A DNA stretch of 64,000 bases from Stutzerimonas stutzeri (lineage in GTDB: Bacteria; Pseudomonadota; Gammaproteobacteria; Pseudomonadales; Pseudomonadaceae), in contig NZ_CP007441.1 in assembly GCF_000590475.1 (NCBI RefSeq), positions 96,283 to 160,282 of the forward strand. The letters are read 5' to 3'. The first letter of the stretch is position 1. Each line of letters begins with the position of its first letter. The notes under the pieces were generated by a model. The model made no database searches, was not told the origin of the DNA, and saw only the letters and a program-made list of their open reading frames with translations. The position numbers and the translations under genes were made by a program. Shown piece after piece: positions 52,596 through 62,044 of the stretch.

Positions 52596-54047
52596 TTATT
52601 CCACAGCCTTGACTATGTCCTCGACGACCTTCTTGGCGTCGCCGAAGACCATCATGGTCTTATCCATGTAGAACAGTTCGTTATCCAGGCCCGCATAGCC
52701 GCTGGCCATGGAGCGCTTGTTGACGATAACCGTCTTGGCTTTGTAAGCCTCGAGGATCGGCATGCCGGCGATGGGCGACTTGGGATCGTTCTTCGCCGCC
52801 GGGTTGACCACGTCGTTGGCGCCGAGCACCAGCACCACGTCGGCCTGGCCGAACTCGGAGTTGATGTCTTCCATCTCGAAGACCTGCTCGTACGGCACCT
52901 CGGCCTCGGCCAGCAGCACGTTCATGTGGCCGGGCATCCGCCCTGCGACCGGGTGGATCGCGTACTTCACGGTCACGCCCATGTGCGTCAGCTTTTCCGC
53001 CAGCTCGTTCAGCGCATGCTGAGCGCGGGCCACCGCCAAGCCATAGCCGGGGACGATGATCACGGTATCGGCGTTCGACAGCAGGAAGGCAGCGTCATCG
53101 CTGGAACCGGATTTCACCGGGCGCTGCTCCTTGCTTCCTGTCGCCGGGCCGGCATCGGCGTCGCCACCAAATCCACCGAGGATGACGTTGAAGAACGAGC
53201 GGTTCATCGCCTTGCACATGATGTAGGAGAGGATCGCGCCGCTCGAACCCACCAGCGAACCGGCGATGATCAGCATCGAGTTGTTCAGCGAAAAGCCGAT
53301 GCCGGCCGCGGCCCAGCCCGAATAGCTGTTGAGCATCGAGACCACCACCGGCATGTCGGCTCCGCCGATGGGGATGATGATCAGCACGCCGATGACGAAG
53401 GCCAGCGCCACCAGAATCATGAACGCGGTGAAGTTGCCGCTGAAGGTGTAGATCAGACCCAGCACCAGAATCGCCACGCCAACGGCGAGGTTGATCTTGT
53501 GCTGGTTGGGGAACGACACCGGCGCGCCCTGGAACAGGCGAAACTTGTATTTGCCCGACAGCTTGCCGAACGCAATCACCGAACCGGAGAAGGTGATGGC
53601 GCCGATGGCTGCACCGAGGAACAGTTCCAGGCGATTACCGGCAGGGATCGGATAACCGATGGCCTGGACGATGCCCAGCGACTGCGGCTCCAGCACCGCG
53701 GCGATGGCGATAAACACTGCGGCCAGGCCGATCATGCTGTGCATGAAGGCGACCAGCTCGGGCATCTTGGTCATCTCGACGCGCTTGGCCATCAGCGTGC
53801 CGACGCTGCCACCGATCAACAGACCGAGGACGATGAAGCCCAGGCCGCTCCAGGGGCTGGCGCTCTCGACCAGCTGCGCGCCGAGCTTGAACACCAGGAA
53901 TACCGTGGTGACCACGGCGATGCCCATGCCGATCATGCCGAACAGGTTGCCGCGGCGTGAGGTGGTCGGGTGCGACAGGCCTTTCAAGGCCTGGATGAAG
54001 CTCACCGAAGCGATGAGGTAGAGCAGGGTGATGAGGTTCATGCTCAT
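52596..54047 (-). CDS. pntB: NAD(P) transhydrogenase subunit beta
   Basis: A 483-residue membrane subunit. The N-terminal 260 residues contain about eight helices (LITLLYLIASVSFIQALKGL), and the C-terminal NADP-binding domain III has VIIVPGYGLAVARAQHALNE, IHPVAGRMPGHMNVLLAEA and LVLGANDVVNPAAKNDPKSP. It couples proton entry to NADPH formation. The start overlaps the pntAB stop by four bases. Confidence 0.95.
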   Translation of the reverse strand: MSMNLITLLYLIASVSFIQALKGLSHPTTSRRGNLFGMIGMGIAVVTTVFLVFKLGAQLVESASPWSGLGFIVLGLLIGGSVGTLMAKRVEMTKMPELVAFMHSMIGLAAVFIAIAAVLEPQSLGIVQAIGYPIPAGNRLELFLGAAIGAITFSGSVIAFGKLSGKYKFRLFQGAPVSFPNQHKINLAVGVAILVLGLIYTFSGNFTAFMILVALAFVIGVLIIIPIGGADMPVVVSMLNSYSGWAAAGIGFSLNNSMLIIAGSLVGSSGAILSYIMCKAMNRSFFNVILGGFGGDADAGPATGSKEQRPVKSGSSDDAAFLLSNADTVIIVPGYGLAVARAQHALNELAEKLTHMGVTVKYAIHPVAGRMPGHMNVLLAEAEVPYEQVFEMEDINSEFGQADVVLVLGANDVVNPAAKNDPKSPIAGMPILEAYKAKTVIVNKRSMASGYAGLDNELFYMDKTMMVFGDAKKVVEDIVKAVE

Positions 54048-54376
54048 GGCTTGGACTCCGCCTTGGCGCTGCCTGCAACAGAAGCGCGCTCCTTCTTCTT
54101 GAACATTTCCAGCATGCGACGGGTCACCAGGAAGCCACCAAACACATTGACTGCAGCCAGGGTCACCGCCAGCGTGCCCATCAGCTTGCCCATCGGGGTA
54201 ACGGTCAGGGCGGCGGCGAGCATGGCGCCGACGATAACGATCGCCGAAATCGCGTTGGTGACCGCCATCAGCGGCGTGTGCAGCGCGGGGGTGACGTTCC
54301 AGACCACGTGGTAGCCGACGTAGATCGCCAGCACGAAGATGATCAGGTTGTAGATGCCATCAGATATCAGGTCCAT
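54044..54376 (-). CDS. pntAB: NAD(P) transhydrogenase subunit alpha, membrane part
   Basis: A 110-residue protein with three or four helices (YNLIIFVLAIYVGYHVVWNV; LMAVTNAISAIVIVGAMLAA). It is the C-terminal membrane portion of the alpha subunit, a separate gene in the three-gene form of the enzyme. Basic tail MFKKKERASVAG. GGGAG lies nine bases before the ATG. Confidence 0.93.
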   Translation of the reverse strand: MDLISDGIYNLIIFVLAIYVGYHVVWNVTPALHTPLMAVTNAISAIVIVGAMLAAALTVTPMGKLMGTLAVTLAAVNVFGGFLVTRRMLEMFKKKERASVAGSAKAESKP

Positions 54377-54390
54377 TTTTTCGGGCTCCC

Positions 54391-55512
54391 TTAACCGTTG
54401 GTGCGCACGACCTGGCCGTCGCGGCACATCAGGCACGCGGCGACGATGTCGTCTTCAAGATTGAGCTGGAACCGGGCTTCGCCATCGATCACCAGCTTGA
54501 GGAAGTCCAGCAGGTTGCGTGCGTATAGCGCCGAAGCATCCGCCGGCACGAGGGTCGCCAGGTTGGTGTAGCCAACCAGGGTCACGCCGTGCTTGACCAC
54601 CACCTGATCGGCTTCGGTCAATGGACAGTTACCGCCCTGGGAGGCGGCGAGGTCGATCACCACCGAGCCGGGCTTCATCTGCTGCACGGTTTCTTCCTGC
54701 AGCAGCGTCGGCGCCTTGCGGCCCGGAATCAGTGCGGTGGTGATGATGATGTCGGCCTGCTTGGCGCGCTCGTGCACCGCCTGGGCCTGGCGAGCCATCC
54801 AGGATGCGGGCATCGGCCGAGCGTAACCGCCGACGCCTTCGGCGCATTCACGCTCTTCATCGGTCTCGCACGGGACGTCGACGAACTTCGCGCCGAGCGA
54901 TTCAATCTGCTCTTTCACCGCCGGACGCACGTCGGAGGCCTCGATGACCGCGCCCAGGCGTTTGGCCGTGGCAATCGCTTGTAGTCCTGCGACTCCGGCA
55001 CCGAGGATCAGCACGCGTGCGGCTTTCACCGTACCGGCGGCGGTCATCAACATCGGCATGAAGCGCGGATACTGATTGGCGGCGACCATCACCGACTTGT
55101 AGCCGGCGATGTTGGCTTGCGAGGACAGCACGTCGAGGCTCTGCGCGCGAGAGGTGCGCGGTGCGGCTTCCAGGGCGAAGGCGGTGATGCCGCGTTCGGC
55201 CATGCGTGCAATGTTTTCGTTGTCGAAGGGATTGAGCATGCCGACCAAGACCGTGCCTGACTGCATCTGCGCCAGTTCGGTTTCGCTCGGTGCGTTCACC
55301 TTCAGCAGGATCTCTGCTGCGAACGCCGCAGCGGCATCGGCGATGGTTGCGCCTGCCGCTTCAAAGGCACTGTCCGGGATGCTGGCTTGTACGCCTGCAC
55401 CGCTCTGCACAGTGACCTGATGCCCTTGGCCGATCAGCTTCTTAATGGTTTCCGGTGTCGCGGCAACGCGCGTTTCACCGGGCCTGGTTTCGAGAGGAAC
55501 GCCAATGTGCAT
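54391..55512 (-). CDS. pntAA: NAD(P) transhydrogenase subunit alpha, NAD-binding part
   Basis: A 373-residue soluble domain I that binds NAD(H): MHIGVPLETRPGETRVAATP, the Rossmann loop RVLILGAGVAGLQAIATAKR and the ALIPGRKAPTLLQEETVQQM region, homologous to alanine dehydrogenase. First gene of pntAA-pntAB-pntB. Its start is chosen by homology, as the open frame continues upstream. Confidence 0.94.
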   Translation of the reverse strand: MHIGVPLETRPGETRVAATPETIKKLIGQGHQVTVQSGAGVQASIPDSAFEAAGATIADAAAAFAAEILLKVNAPSETELAQMQSGTVLVGMLNPFDNENIARMAERGITAFALEAAPRTSRAQSLDVLSSQANIAGYKSVMVAANQYPRFMPMLMTAAGTVKAARVLILGAGVAGLQAIATAKRLGAVIEASDVRPAVKEQIESLGAKFVDVPCETDEERECAEGVGGYARPMPASWMARQAQAVHERAKQADIIITTALIPGRKAPTLLQEETVQQMKPGSVVIDLAASQGGNCPLTEADQVVVKHGVTLVGYTNLATLVPADASALYARNLLDFLKLVIDGEARFQLNLEDDIVAACLMCRDGQVVRTNG

Positions 55513-55744
55513 TGTTCTTGTTCTCCTGCTTGATCGTAACCAGCGGCGGTGCACGGTAGGCCGGCTATTGAGCTGCTGGTGGTACTTTTCGCCCGGCCAC
55601 TGCGGATGGTGGTCGGGTGTAAATCGGCTGACGGGCCCCTGCACTGCTGGTTGAGACCGTTGCGGCGCGGCATTCTGCAAGGGCTGGACGAATCAAACAA
55701 CCGTTTTAATCAGAACGCCATCGTACCGCTCCGTTCAAAAGGTG

Positions 55745-55985
55745 ACCGTTAGGTTGCTTTGTATCGCTGCAGGCAGCGTCCGTATTGGATTCGACCTTCG
55801 TCTAAGGTTCCATAACGGATTATGTATGGCGCAATCATGAATGGCCGGCCATAGATGCGGTATCCGCTCGCAGCCTTGGCTATATTCGACCTTGGGTGCC
55901 GGTTTGCCGACCGGGTCGTAAACGGTGACGAAAAAAGCGCCAGAGATTGCAATGTCATGTGTTCCTTGTAGTCCAAAGCGGTTCG
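55745..55985 (-). other. lower-GC intergenic stretch with coding-like fragments
   Basis: The gap between pntAA and gspE (55513-56038) has no confident gene. Its right half is clearly poorer in GC. On the minus strand one frame reads GLQGTHDIAISGAFFVTVYD and PVGKPAPKVEYSQGC, and a second frame continues with GYRIYGRPFMIAPYIIRYGT before a stop near 55749. Both look protein-like but neither has a start codon with a ribosome site, and they are frameshifted relative to each other. A decayed foreign gene is possible. I know no family match. Confidence 0.3.
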
Positions 55986-56038
55986 TCGCACTGGCTCAAG
56001 GGCGACATGCTCATAGCTTTTAGCGGGGAAACTTCAGC

Positions 56039-57553
56039 ATGGCCGAACTGGACGTGAACGAAATAACCACTCTGCTGGACGAGCCGGCTCAGCGGCGGTT
56101 GCCTTTCGCCTTCGCCCGGCGCCATGGGGTGATCCTGCTGGAACGCCCGGACGGCGTGCGTTTGTGCGCACGCGAGGGCGCCCCGTTGACTGCCTTGCAA
56201 GAGGCGCAGCGCATCGCGGGTGGCCCGCTGGCGATGCAATGGCTGGCGCAGGAGGAATTCGAACAGGCACTAAGCGCGGCTTACCAGCACGACTCCTCGG
56301 CGGCGATGCTGATGGTCGAGGGGCTGGGCGACGAGATGGACCTGCACAGCCTGGCCGACCAGATTCAGGAAACCGAAGATTTGCTTGAGCAGGAGGACGA
56401 TGCGCCGATCATCCGCCTGATCAACGCCATCCTCGGCGAAGCGATCAAGGAAAACGCTTCGGATATCCACGTCGAGACCTTCGAGAAGCGCCTGGTGATC
56501 CGCTTTCGCATCGACGGTATTCTCCGCGAAGTGGTGCAGCCCAAGCGCGAATTGGCCGCGCTGCTGGTGTCGCGGATCAAGGTCATGGCGCGGCTGGACA
56601 TCGCCGAGAAGCGCATCCCCCAGGACGGCCGGATTTCCCTGCGGGTCGGCGGTCGTGAGGTGGACATCCGCGTCTCGACGCTGCCTTCGGCCAATGGCGA
56701 GCGTGTTGTGCTGCGTCTGCTGGACAAGCAGGCCGGGCGCCTGACCTTGCGCCATCTGGGGATGAGCGACCGTGATCGGAAGGTGATGGAGCAGGCGGTG
56801 CAGAAGCCGCACGGGATCATTCTCGTCACCGGCCCCACCGGTTCGGGTAAGACCACCACGCTCTACGCCAGCCTGGTCACGCTCAACGACCGCTCGCGCA
56901 ACATCCTCACCGTCGAAGACCCCATCGAATACAACCTCGAAGGTATTGGCCAGACCCAAGTCAACACCAAGGTCGACATGACCTTCGCCCGTGGGCTGCG
57001 CGCGATCCTGCGCCAGGACCCGGACGTGGTGATGGTGGGTGAGATCCGTGACCAGGAAACCGCCGACATGGCCGTGCAGGCCTCGCTCACCGGTCACTTG
57101 GTACTCTCAACCCTGCACACCAACAGCGCCATCGGGGCGGTGACACGCTTGGTGGACATGGGAGTCGAGCCGTTCCTGATTTCCTCGTCGCTGCTCGGCG
57201 TGCTGGCCCAACGCCTCGTGCGAGTGCTGTGTAATGACTGCAAACGCGCCTATGTCGCCGACGAGGCCGAATGCGCGCTGTTCGGCCTGGACCCGAGCCA
57301 GGCGCCGACGCTGTACCACGCCGAGGGTTGTGACGTCTGTCGGCAGCTGGGCTACCGTGGGCGGACCGGCATCTACGAGTTGGTGATGTTCGACGACACC
57401 CTGCGCAGCATGATCCATACCCGTGCAGCCGAGCAGGACATGGTCCGTCACGCACGTCGTCTGGGGCCTAGCATTCGCGAGGATGGCCTGCGCAAGGTGC
57501 GAGAAGGCGTGACCACTATCGAAGAAGTGCTGCGCGTGACGCGGGAGGAATAA
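56039..57553 (+). CDS. gspE: type II secretion ATPase GspE (XcpR-like)
   Basis: A 504-residue secretion ATPase. N1/N2 region ahead of the core (RRLPFAFARRHGVILLE), Walker A GPTGSGKTTT with K271, Asp box LTVEDPIEYNLEGIGQ, Walker B DPDVVMVGEIRDQETADMA, and the zinc-binding tetracysteine CNDC (C398, C401) and CDVC about 30 residues later. It powers pseudopilus assembly at the inner membrane with GspF and GspL. First gene of the gsp run; the xcpPQ genes (gspC, gspD) are not next to it in this window. Confidence 0.96.
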   Translation: MAELDVNEITTLLDEPAQRRLPFAFARRHGVILLERPDGVRLCAREGAPLTALQEAQRIAGGPLAMQWLAQEEFEQALSAAYQHDSSAAMLMVEGLGDEMDLHSLADQIQETEDLLEQEDDAPIIRLINAILGEAIKENASDIHVETFEKRLVIRFRIDGILREVVQPKRELAALLVSRIKVMARLDIAEKRIPQDGRISLRVGGREVDIRVSTLPSANGERVVLRLLDKQAGRLTLRHLGMSDRDRKVMEQAVQKPHGIILVTGPTGSGKTTTLYASLVTLNDRSRNILTVEDPIEYNLEGIGQTQVNTKVDMTFARGLRAILRQDPDVVMVGEIRDQETADMAVQASLTGHLVLSTLHTNSAIGAVTRLVDMGVEPFLISSSLLGVLAQRLVRVLCNDCKRAYVADEAECALFGLDPSQAPTLYHAEGCDVCRQLGYRGRTGIYELVMFDDTLRSMIHTRAAEQDMVRHARRLGPSIREDGLRKVREGVTTIEEVLRVTREE

Positions 57554-57555
57554 CG

Positions 57556-57708
57556 GTGAAGGGCTCGTTGTATTTCACCGACATGATCGTGGTCGAGCGC
57601 GCCTTTGCGAGCGTTCCACCTCGCCATGAGCGGAAGGCCCAAGCACCTACGCCCCATGATGGCGTTCTCGCTCAGGCATGGCTTGCCTGCGCTGTGGGGT
57701 CGCGCTGA
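57556..57708 (+). CDS. possible 50-residue protein between gspE and gspF
   Basis: A GTG-started frame begins two bases after the gspE stop, has GGGAGGA upstream at workable spacing, and ends in TGATG overlapping the gspF start. The translation starts MKGSLYFTDMIVVERAFASV and has no membrane segment or known motif. Tight fit at both ends favours translation; but the ribosome site also encodes the terminal Glu-Glu of GspE, and GspF normally follows GspE closely, so this could be spacer. Codon bias is good in the first half only. Confidence 0.35.
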   Translation: MKGSLYFTDMIVVERAFASVPPRHERKAQAPTPHDGVLAQAWLACAVGSR

Positions 57709-58922
57709 TGGCCGCGTTTGAATATGTCGCGCTCGACCCGCGCGGTCGCGAGCAGAAAGGCCTGATCGAGGCGGACAGCGCGAGGCAGGCGCGGCAGCTG
57801 TTGCGCGAGAAACAATGGTCGCCGCTGGAAGTCAAACAAGCTAAAGCCAAGGAAGACAGCGGCGGGGGCGGCTTCGCCTTCGGTCGCGGCCTCTCGGCTC
57901 GCGATCTGGCGCTGGTGACCCGCCAGCTCGCCACATTGGTCCAGGCCGCGCTTCCCATCGAGGAGGCTCTGCGCGCCACGGCGGCGCAATCGACCTCGCA
58001 GAAGATCAAGTCAATGTTGCTGGCGGTGCGCGCACGGGTGATGGAGGGGCATAGCCTGGCGGGATCGCTGCGCGAGTACCCGTCTGCGTTTCCGGAATTG
58101 TATCGCGCCACCGTCGCGGCGGGCGAGCATGCCGGTCATCTCGGCCTGGTACTCGATCAGCTGGCCGATTACACCGACCAGCGCCAGCAATCGCGGCAGA
58201 AGATTCAACTGGCGCTGCTGTATCCGGTGATCCTGCTGGTGGCCTCGCTTGCGATCGTGGTGTTGCTGCTGGGCTACGTGGTGCCGGATGTGGTCAAGGT
58301 ATTCGTCAACACCGGCCAGGCATTGCCGGTGCTGACCACTGGTCTGATTGCGGTCAGCGAGGCGGTGCAGCGCTGGGGCTGGCTGATGTTCGTGGGGATC
58401 GTCGTCGTTGGCTTTGGTATGCGTCAGGCGCTGCGCGACGAGACGATCAAGCGCCGCTGGCATGCGTTCATTCTGCGCATTCCACTGGTTGGACGGCTGG
58501 CACGGGCGACCAACACCGCGCGTTTTGCCTCGACGCTGGCGATCCTCACCCGCAGCGGCGTGCCGCTGGTCGACGCCCTGGGCATCGCCGCGGCGGTGAT
58601 CGCCAACCTGCGTATTCGCGACAAGGTCATCGAGGCGGCGCAGCGGGTGCGCGAAGGCGGCAGCCTGACCCGGGCACTGGATGCCACCGGCGAGTTCCCG
58701 CCGATGATGCTGCACATGATCGCCAGCGGCGAGAAATCCGGCGAGCTCGACCAGATGCTCGCCCGCACTGCGCGCAATCAGGAAAACGACCTGGCCGCAC
58801 AGATCTCGTTGCTGGTCGGTCTTTTCGAGCCCTTCATGCTGGTGTTCATGGGGGGTGTGGTATTGGTGATCGTCCTGGCGATCCTGCTGCCGATCCTTTC
58901 TCTCAATCAACTGGTGGGCTAG
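57708..58922 (+). CDS. gspF: type II secretion inner-membrane protein GspF
   Basis: A 404-residue polytopic platform protein (GspF/PilC family) with two T2SSF domains: FEYVALDPRGREQKGLIEAD at the start, LARDLALVTRQLATLVQAAL-like LSARDLALVTRQLATLVQAA, YPSAFPELYRATVAAGEHAG, and the second repeat RFASTLAILTRSGVPLVDAL ... ASGEKSGELDQML. Three membrane helices. Start ATG 57708 matches the family; an upstream ATG at 57678 adds ten residues. Confidence 0.95.
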   Translation: MAAFEYVALDPRGREQKGLIEADSARQARQLLREKQWSPLEVKQAKAKEDSGGGGFAFGRGLSARDLALVTRQLATLVQAALPIEEALRATAAQSTSQKIKSMLLAVRARVMEGHSLAGSLREYPSAFPELYRATVAAGEHAGHLGLVLDQLADYTDQRQQSRQKIQLALLYPVILLVASLAIVVLLLGYVVPDVVKVFVNTGQALPVLTTGLIAVSEAVQRWGWLMFVGIVVVGFGMRQALRDETIKRRWHAFILRIPLVGRLARATNTARFASTLAILTRSGVPLVDALGIAAAVIANLRIRDKVIEAAQRVREGGSLTRALDATGEFPPMMLHMIASGEKSGELDQMLARTARNQENDLAAQISLLVGLFEPFMLVFMGGVVLVIVLAILLPILSLNQLVG

Positions 58923-58927
58923 TGAGC

Positions 58928-59362
58928 ATGACGTTGAACGACCGCAGACAGAGGGGCTTCACCCTCATTGAAATCATGGTGGTGGTGGTGATCCTCGGGA
59001 TCCTCGCCGCGCTGGTGGTGCCGCAGGTGATGAACCGCCCGGACCAGGCCAAGGTGACCGTGGCCAAGGGCGATATCAAGGCGATCAGTGCCGCCCTCGA
59101 CATGTACAAGCTGGACAACTATTCCTATCCCAGCACTCAGCAGGGTCTGGATGCGCTGGTGGAAAAGCCCGGTGGCAATCCACAGCCGAAGAACTGGAAT
59201 CGCGACGGCTACCTCAAGCGCGTACCCAAGGATCCCTGGGGCAACGAATATCAGTACCTGTCGCCGGGCACCCAGGGCCAATTCGATCTGTACTCCTACG
59301 GTGCCGATGGCAAGCAGGGCGGTTCTGAGCTGAACACGGATATCGGTAGCTGGGACCTTTGA
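58928..59362 (+). CDS. gspG: major pseudopilin GspG
   Basis: About 144 residues. Prepilin cleavage site RQRG|FTLIEIMVVVVILGIL with Glu at +5, C-terminal calcium-binding region (RVPKDPWGNEYQYLSPG; FDLYSYGADGKQGG). Main subunit of the pseudopilus. GTG at 58922, overlapping the gspF stop, is the alternative start. Confidence 0.95.
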   Translation: MTLNDRRQRGFTLIEIMVVVVILGILAALVVPQVMNRPDQAKVTVAKGDIKAISAALDMYKLDNYSYPSTQQGLDALVEKPGGNPQPKNWNRDGYLKRVPKDPWGNEYQYLSPGTQGQFDLYSYGADGKQGGSELNTDIGSWDL

Positions 59363-59365
59363 TCG

Positions 59366-59941
59366 ATGCGCCGGGCGCGCCGGAACGGCGGCTTCACGCT
59401 GATCGAGCTGCTGGTGGTGATCGTCATCCTCGGCAGTCTGGTGGGCTTGGCGATGTTGTCGATCGGCAGTACCAGCTCTTCGCGTGAGGTCCGCGACGAA
59501 GCGCAGCGACTGGCCACGCTGATCGGCCTGATGGCCGACGAGGCCGTACTCGACAGCCGCGAGTACGGCCTGCTGTTCAGCCGTGATGGCTATCGGGTAA
59601 TGCACTATGACGAGGCTGAAGCGCGTTGGCGCGATGCCGGAGACGACAAGGCGCATATAGCGCCGGAGTGGATACAGCTGGAGCTGGAACTCGATGGCTC
59701 ACCCTTGAAGCTGGTGGCGCCGGTCAAGCGCGAGGACGACCCCATCGGGCTCGCGAAGGAGGGCGACCGCGAGCGCCGGCGCGCGCCTCGCGTGCAGCCG
59801 CAACTGTTGATCCTGTCCAGCGGCGAGCTTTCGCCCTTTACCCTGACCTTCTCCGATCAACGACCGGGCGGCACCGGCTGGGTCGTTTCCAGTGATGGCT
59901 TTCGCATGCCCCGTGCCGAACCGCAGGACGCGCGCCGATGA
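59366..59941 (+). CDS. gspH: minor pseudopilin GspH
   Basis: A 191-residue pseudopilin: NGG|FTLIELLVVIVILGSLVG with Glu at +5, followed by a beta-rich domain (REYGLLFSRDGYRVMHYDE). Overlaps gspI by four bases. Confidence 0.93.
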   Translation: MRRARRNGGFTLIELLVVIVILGSLVGLAMLSIGSTSSSREVRDEAQRLATLIGLMADEAVLDSREYGLLFSRDGYRVMHYDEAEARWRDAGDDKAHIAPEWIQLELELDGSPLKLVAPVKREDDPIGLAKEGDRERRRAPRVQPQLLILSSGELSPFTLTFSDQRPGGTGWVVSSDGFRMPRAEPQDARR

Positions 59942-60342
59942 GCCGCATCCCGCTGCGCTCGCGCGGTTTCACCTTGCTGGAAGTGATGGTGGCGCTGGCA
60001 ATTTTCGCCATCGTCGCCGCGGTGGTGCTGACCGCCGCCGGGCGCAGCGTGAACAATGCCGGGCGGCTGGAAGCACTGACGCTAGCCGGCTGGATCGCCG
60101 ATAACCGCCTCACCGAACTGCAATTGCAGCAGCCGGCACCGAGCATCGGTCGCGAGGACCAGGAACTGGAATTCGGCGGCCGCCAATGGCAAACGCTCAG
60201 TGAGGTGGAGACCAGCGGCACGCCGGGCCTGCTGCGCATCCGCGTCTGGGTGGCGGCCGTCGAGCCGCGCCGCAGCGATTCGGGTTCTATCGAACAGCGC
60301 GCCGTTACCAGCCTGACTGGCTTCGTCGGAGTCGATCCATGA
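59938..60342 (+). CDS. gspI: minor pseudopilin GspI
   Basis: A 134-residue pseudopilin: SRG|FTLLEVMVALAIFAIVAA, then NAGRLEALTLAGWIADNRLT, the GspI signature. Tip protein with GspJ and GspK. Four-base overlaps on both sides. Confidence 0.94.
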   Translation: MSRIPLRSRGFTLLEVMVALAIFAIVAAVVLTAAGRSVNNAGRLEALTLAGWIADNRLTELQLQQPAPSIGREDQELEFGGRQWQTLSEVETSGTPGLLRIRVWVAAVEPRRSDSGSIEQRAVTSLTGFVGVDP

Positions 60343-61061
60343 GCAGCCGAGGGCTGATGCGCCGTGCCGTGGCGGGCTTTACCTTGCTGGAGTTGCTGAT
60401 CGCCATCGCCCTGTTCGCGCTGTTGGGGCTGGCGACTTACCGCATGCTCGAAGCGGTGTTGCGCAGCGACGAGGTGGTGCGCGCTCAGGAAACCGAGCTG
60501 CGCCAGCTCGGTCGGGCAGTGTGGCGTTTCGAACAGGACCTGGTTCAGGCCGTGCCGCGGCCGGTGCGCGACGGTTATGGCGATGAGCAGAACGCCGTCA
60601 TCGGTCAGCTGTCGAGCGCCGAAGGCGGCGCTTCCCTGGAGCTGACCCGCAGCGGCTGGCGTAACCCCACCGGGATGCGACGATCCAATCTGCAGCGGGT
60701 GCGCTGGCGCCTCGCCGGTGAAAACCTGGAACGGCTCTACTGGGTCGTCCTCGATCGCGATGTGGACAGCGAGCCACGGGTGCAGCGAGTGCTCGAAGGT
60801 GTGACCGAGCTGCGCCTGCGCTACCTCGATGCGGAGAACGCCTGGCATGAGGAATGGCCCCCCTTTGACTTCGGCCGTGGAAACCCTGACGAGCAGGCGC
60901 GGCGGTTGCCAGTCGCTGTCGAGGTGTCGTTCGACCATCAACGTTACGGCACCATTACCCGGCTGCTGCGCCTGCCCGACGGCCCCACGCCAGCGCCGCA
61001 GTTCATTCAGCCTGACTCACAGGGCGTGCCGGAGCCCGATGGCGAAGGAGAGATGCAATGA
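60339..61061 (+). CDS. gspJ: minor pseudopilin GspJ
   Basis: A 240-residue pseudopilin: AVAG|FTLLELLIAIALFALLGL, then RMLEAVLRSDEVVRAQETEL and WRFEQDLVQAVPRPVRDGYG, typical of GspJ. Overlaps gspK by four bases. Confidence 0.94.
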   Translation: MSSRGLMRRAVAGFTLLELLIAIALFALLGLATYRMLEAVLRSDEVVRAQETELRQLGRAVWRFEQDLVQAVPRPVRDGYGDEQNAVIGQLSSAEGGASLELTRSGWRNPTGMRRSNLQRVRWRLAGENLERLYWVVLDRDVDSEPRVQRVLEGVTELRLRYLDAENAWHEEWPPFDFGRGNPDEQARRLPVAVEVSFDHQRYGTITRLLRLPDGPTPAPQFIQPDSQGVPEPDGEGEMQ

Positions 61062-62041
61062 AGCCCCAGCGCGGCGTCGCGCTGATTACCGTGTTGCTGG
61101 TTGTGGCCATCGTCACCGTGGTCTGCGCCGGCATGATTGCCCGTCAGCAGCTGTCGATTCGCGGCACCGCCAACCAGATGCAGGCGCGCCAGGCCTGGCA
61201 CTACGCCCTGGGCGGTGAAGCCTTGGCGCGGTCGATCCTGCGCCGCGATCTGCAGGCGTCGGGCAACGGCACCGAAGTGCCCGCCATCGATCATCTGCTC
61301 GAGCCCTGGGCTTTGCCGCAGCCGGCCTACGACCTCGACGAAGGCCAAGGTCAGGTTCAGGTCCGCATCGAAGATCTGACCGGGCGCTTCAATCTCAATA
61401 GCCTGGTGCAGGAACAGCAGCCCAACGCCGCGGCGCTGGCGCAGTTTCGTCGGCTGCTGCTGCGCCTGCAGATCAGCGAACCCTACGCCGAGCGCCTGCT
61501 TGATTGGCTGGACAGCGATCAACAGCCCAGTGGTGAACTGGGCGCCGAAGACAATGCCTATCTGCTGCTCGATCCGCCCTACCGCACCGCGGGACGGCGT
61601 CTCGAAGACATTTCCGAGCTGCGCTTGCTGCTCGACATGCGCGACGAGGATTTCCAGCGCTTGGCGCCCTACGTCAGCGCACTACCGGCAGATACCCCGC
61701 TGAACGTCAACACGGCCAGCGCCATGGTGCTGTCGAGCCTCGCCGACAGCCTCAGCCCGAGCGCTGCCGAAGCGCTGGTGCAGGCACGCCAGTCCAGTGG
61801 TTTTCGCGATGTTGCGAGCTTCATGGCGCAACCGGCGCTTGGCGGTGTCAAATTGGAAGGCACCAGCGTGGCGGTGACGAGCCAGTTGTTTCAAGCCACC
61901 AGCGAGGTGCGCCTGGCTGATCGCCGGCTGGCGCTGGTAAGCCGGTTGCGGCGCGAGGATAACGGCGATATTCGTGTCCTCCAGCGAAACCTGGGGCAAC
62001 CACCACGGTTGCTCCGTCAAACCAACAACGGAGAGCGATAG
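61058..62041 (+). CDS. gspK: minor pseudopilin GspK
   Basis: A 327-residue tip pseudopilin. Cleavage site QRG|VALITVLLVVAIVTVVCA lacks Glu at +5, as is normal for GspK. The large helical domain includes LTGRFNLNSLVQEQQPNAAA and NVNTASAMVLSSLADSLSP. Ends a few bases before gspL. Confidence 0.95.
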   Translation: MKPQRGVALITVLLVVAIVTVVCAGMIARQQLSIRGTANQMQARQAWHYALGGEALARSILRRDLQASGNGTEVPAIDHLLEPWALPQPAYDLDEGQGQVQVRIEDLTGRFNLNSLVQEQQPNAAALAQFRRLLLRLQISEPYAERLLDWLDSDQQPSGELGAEDNAYLLLDPPYRTAGRRLEDISELRLLLDMRDEDFQRLAPYVSALPADTPLNVNTASAMVLSSLADSLSPSAAEALVQARQSSGFRDVASFMAQPALGGVKLEGTSVAVTSQLFQATSEVRLADRRLALVSRLRREDNGDIRVLQRNLGQPPRLLRQTNNGER

Positions 62042-62044
62042 CCG

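Noticed and set aside
53000..53960. Plus-strand frame over pntB
   Set aside because: His/Arg/Gln-rich antisense artefact of a membrane protein gene.
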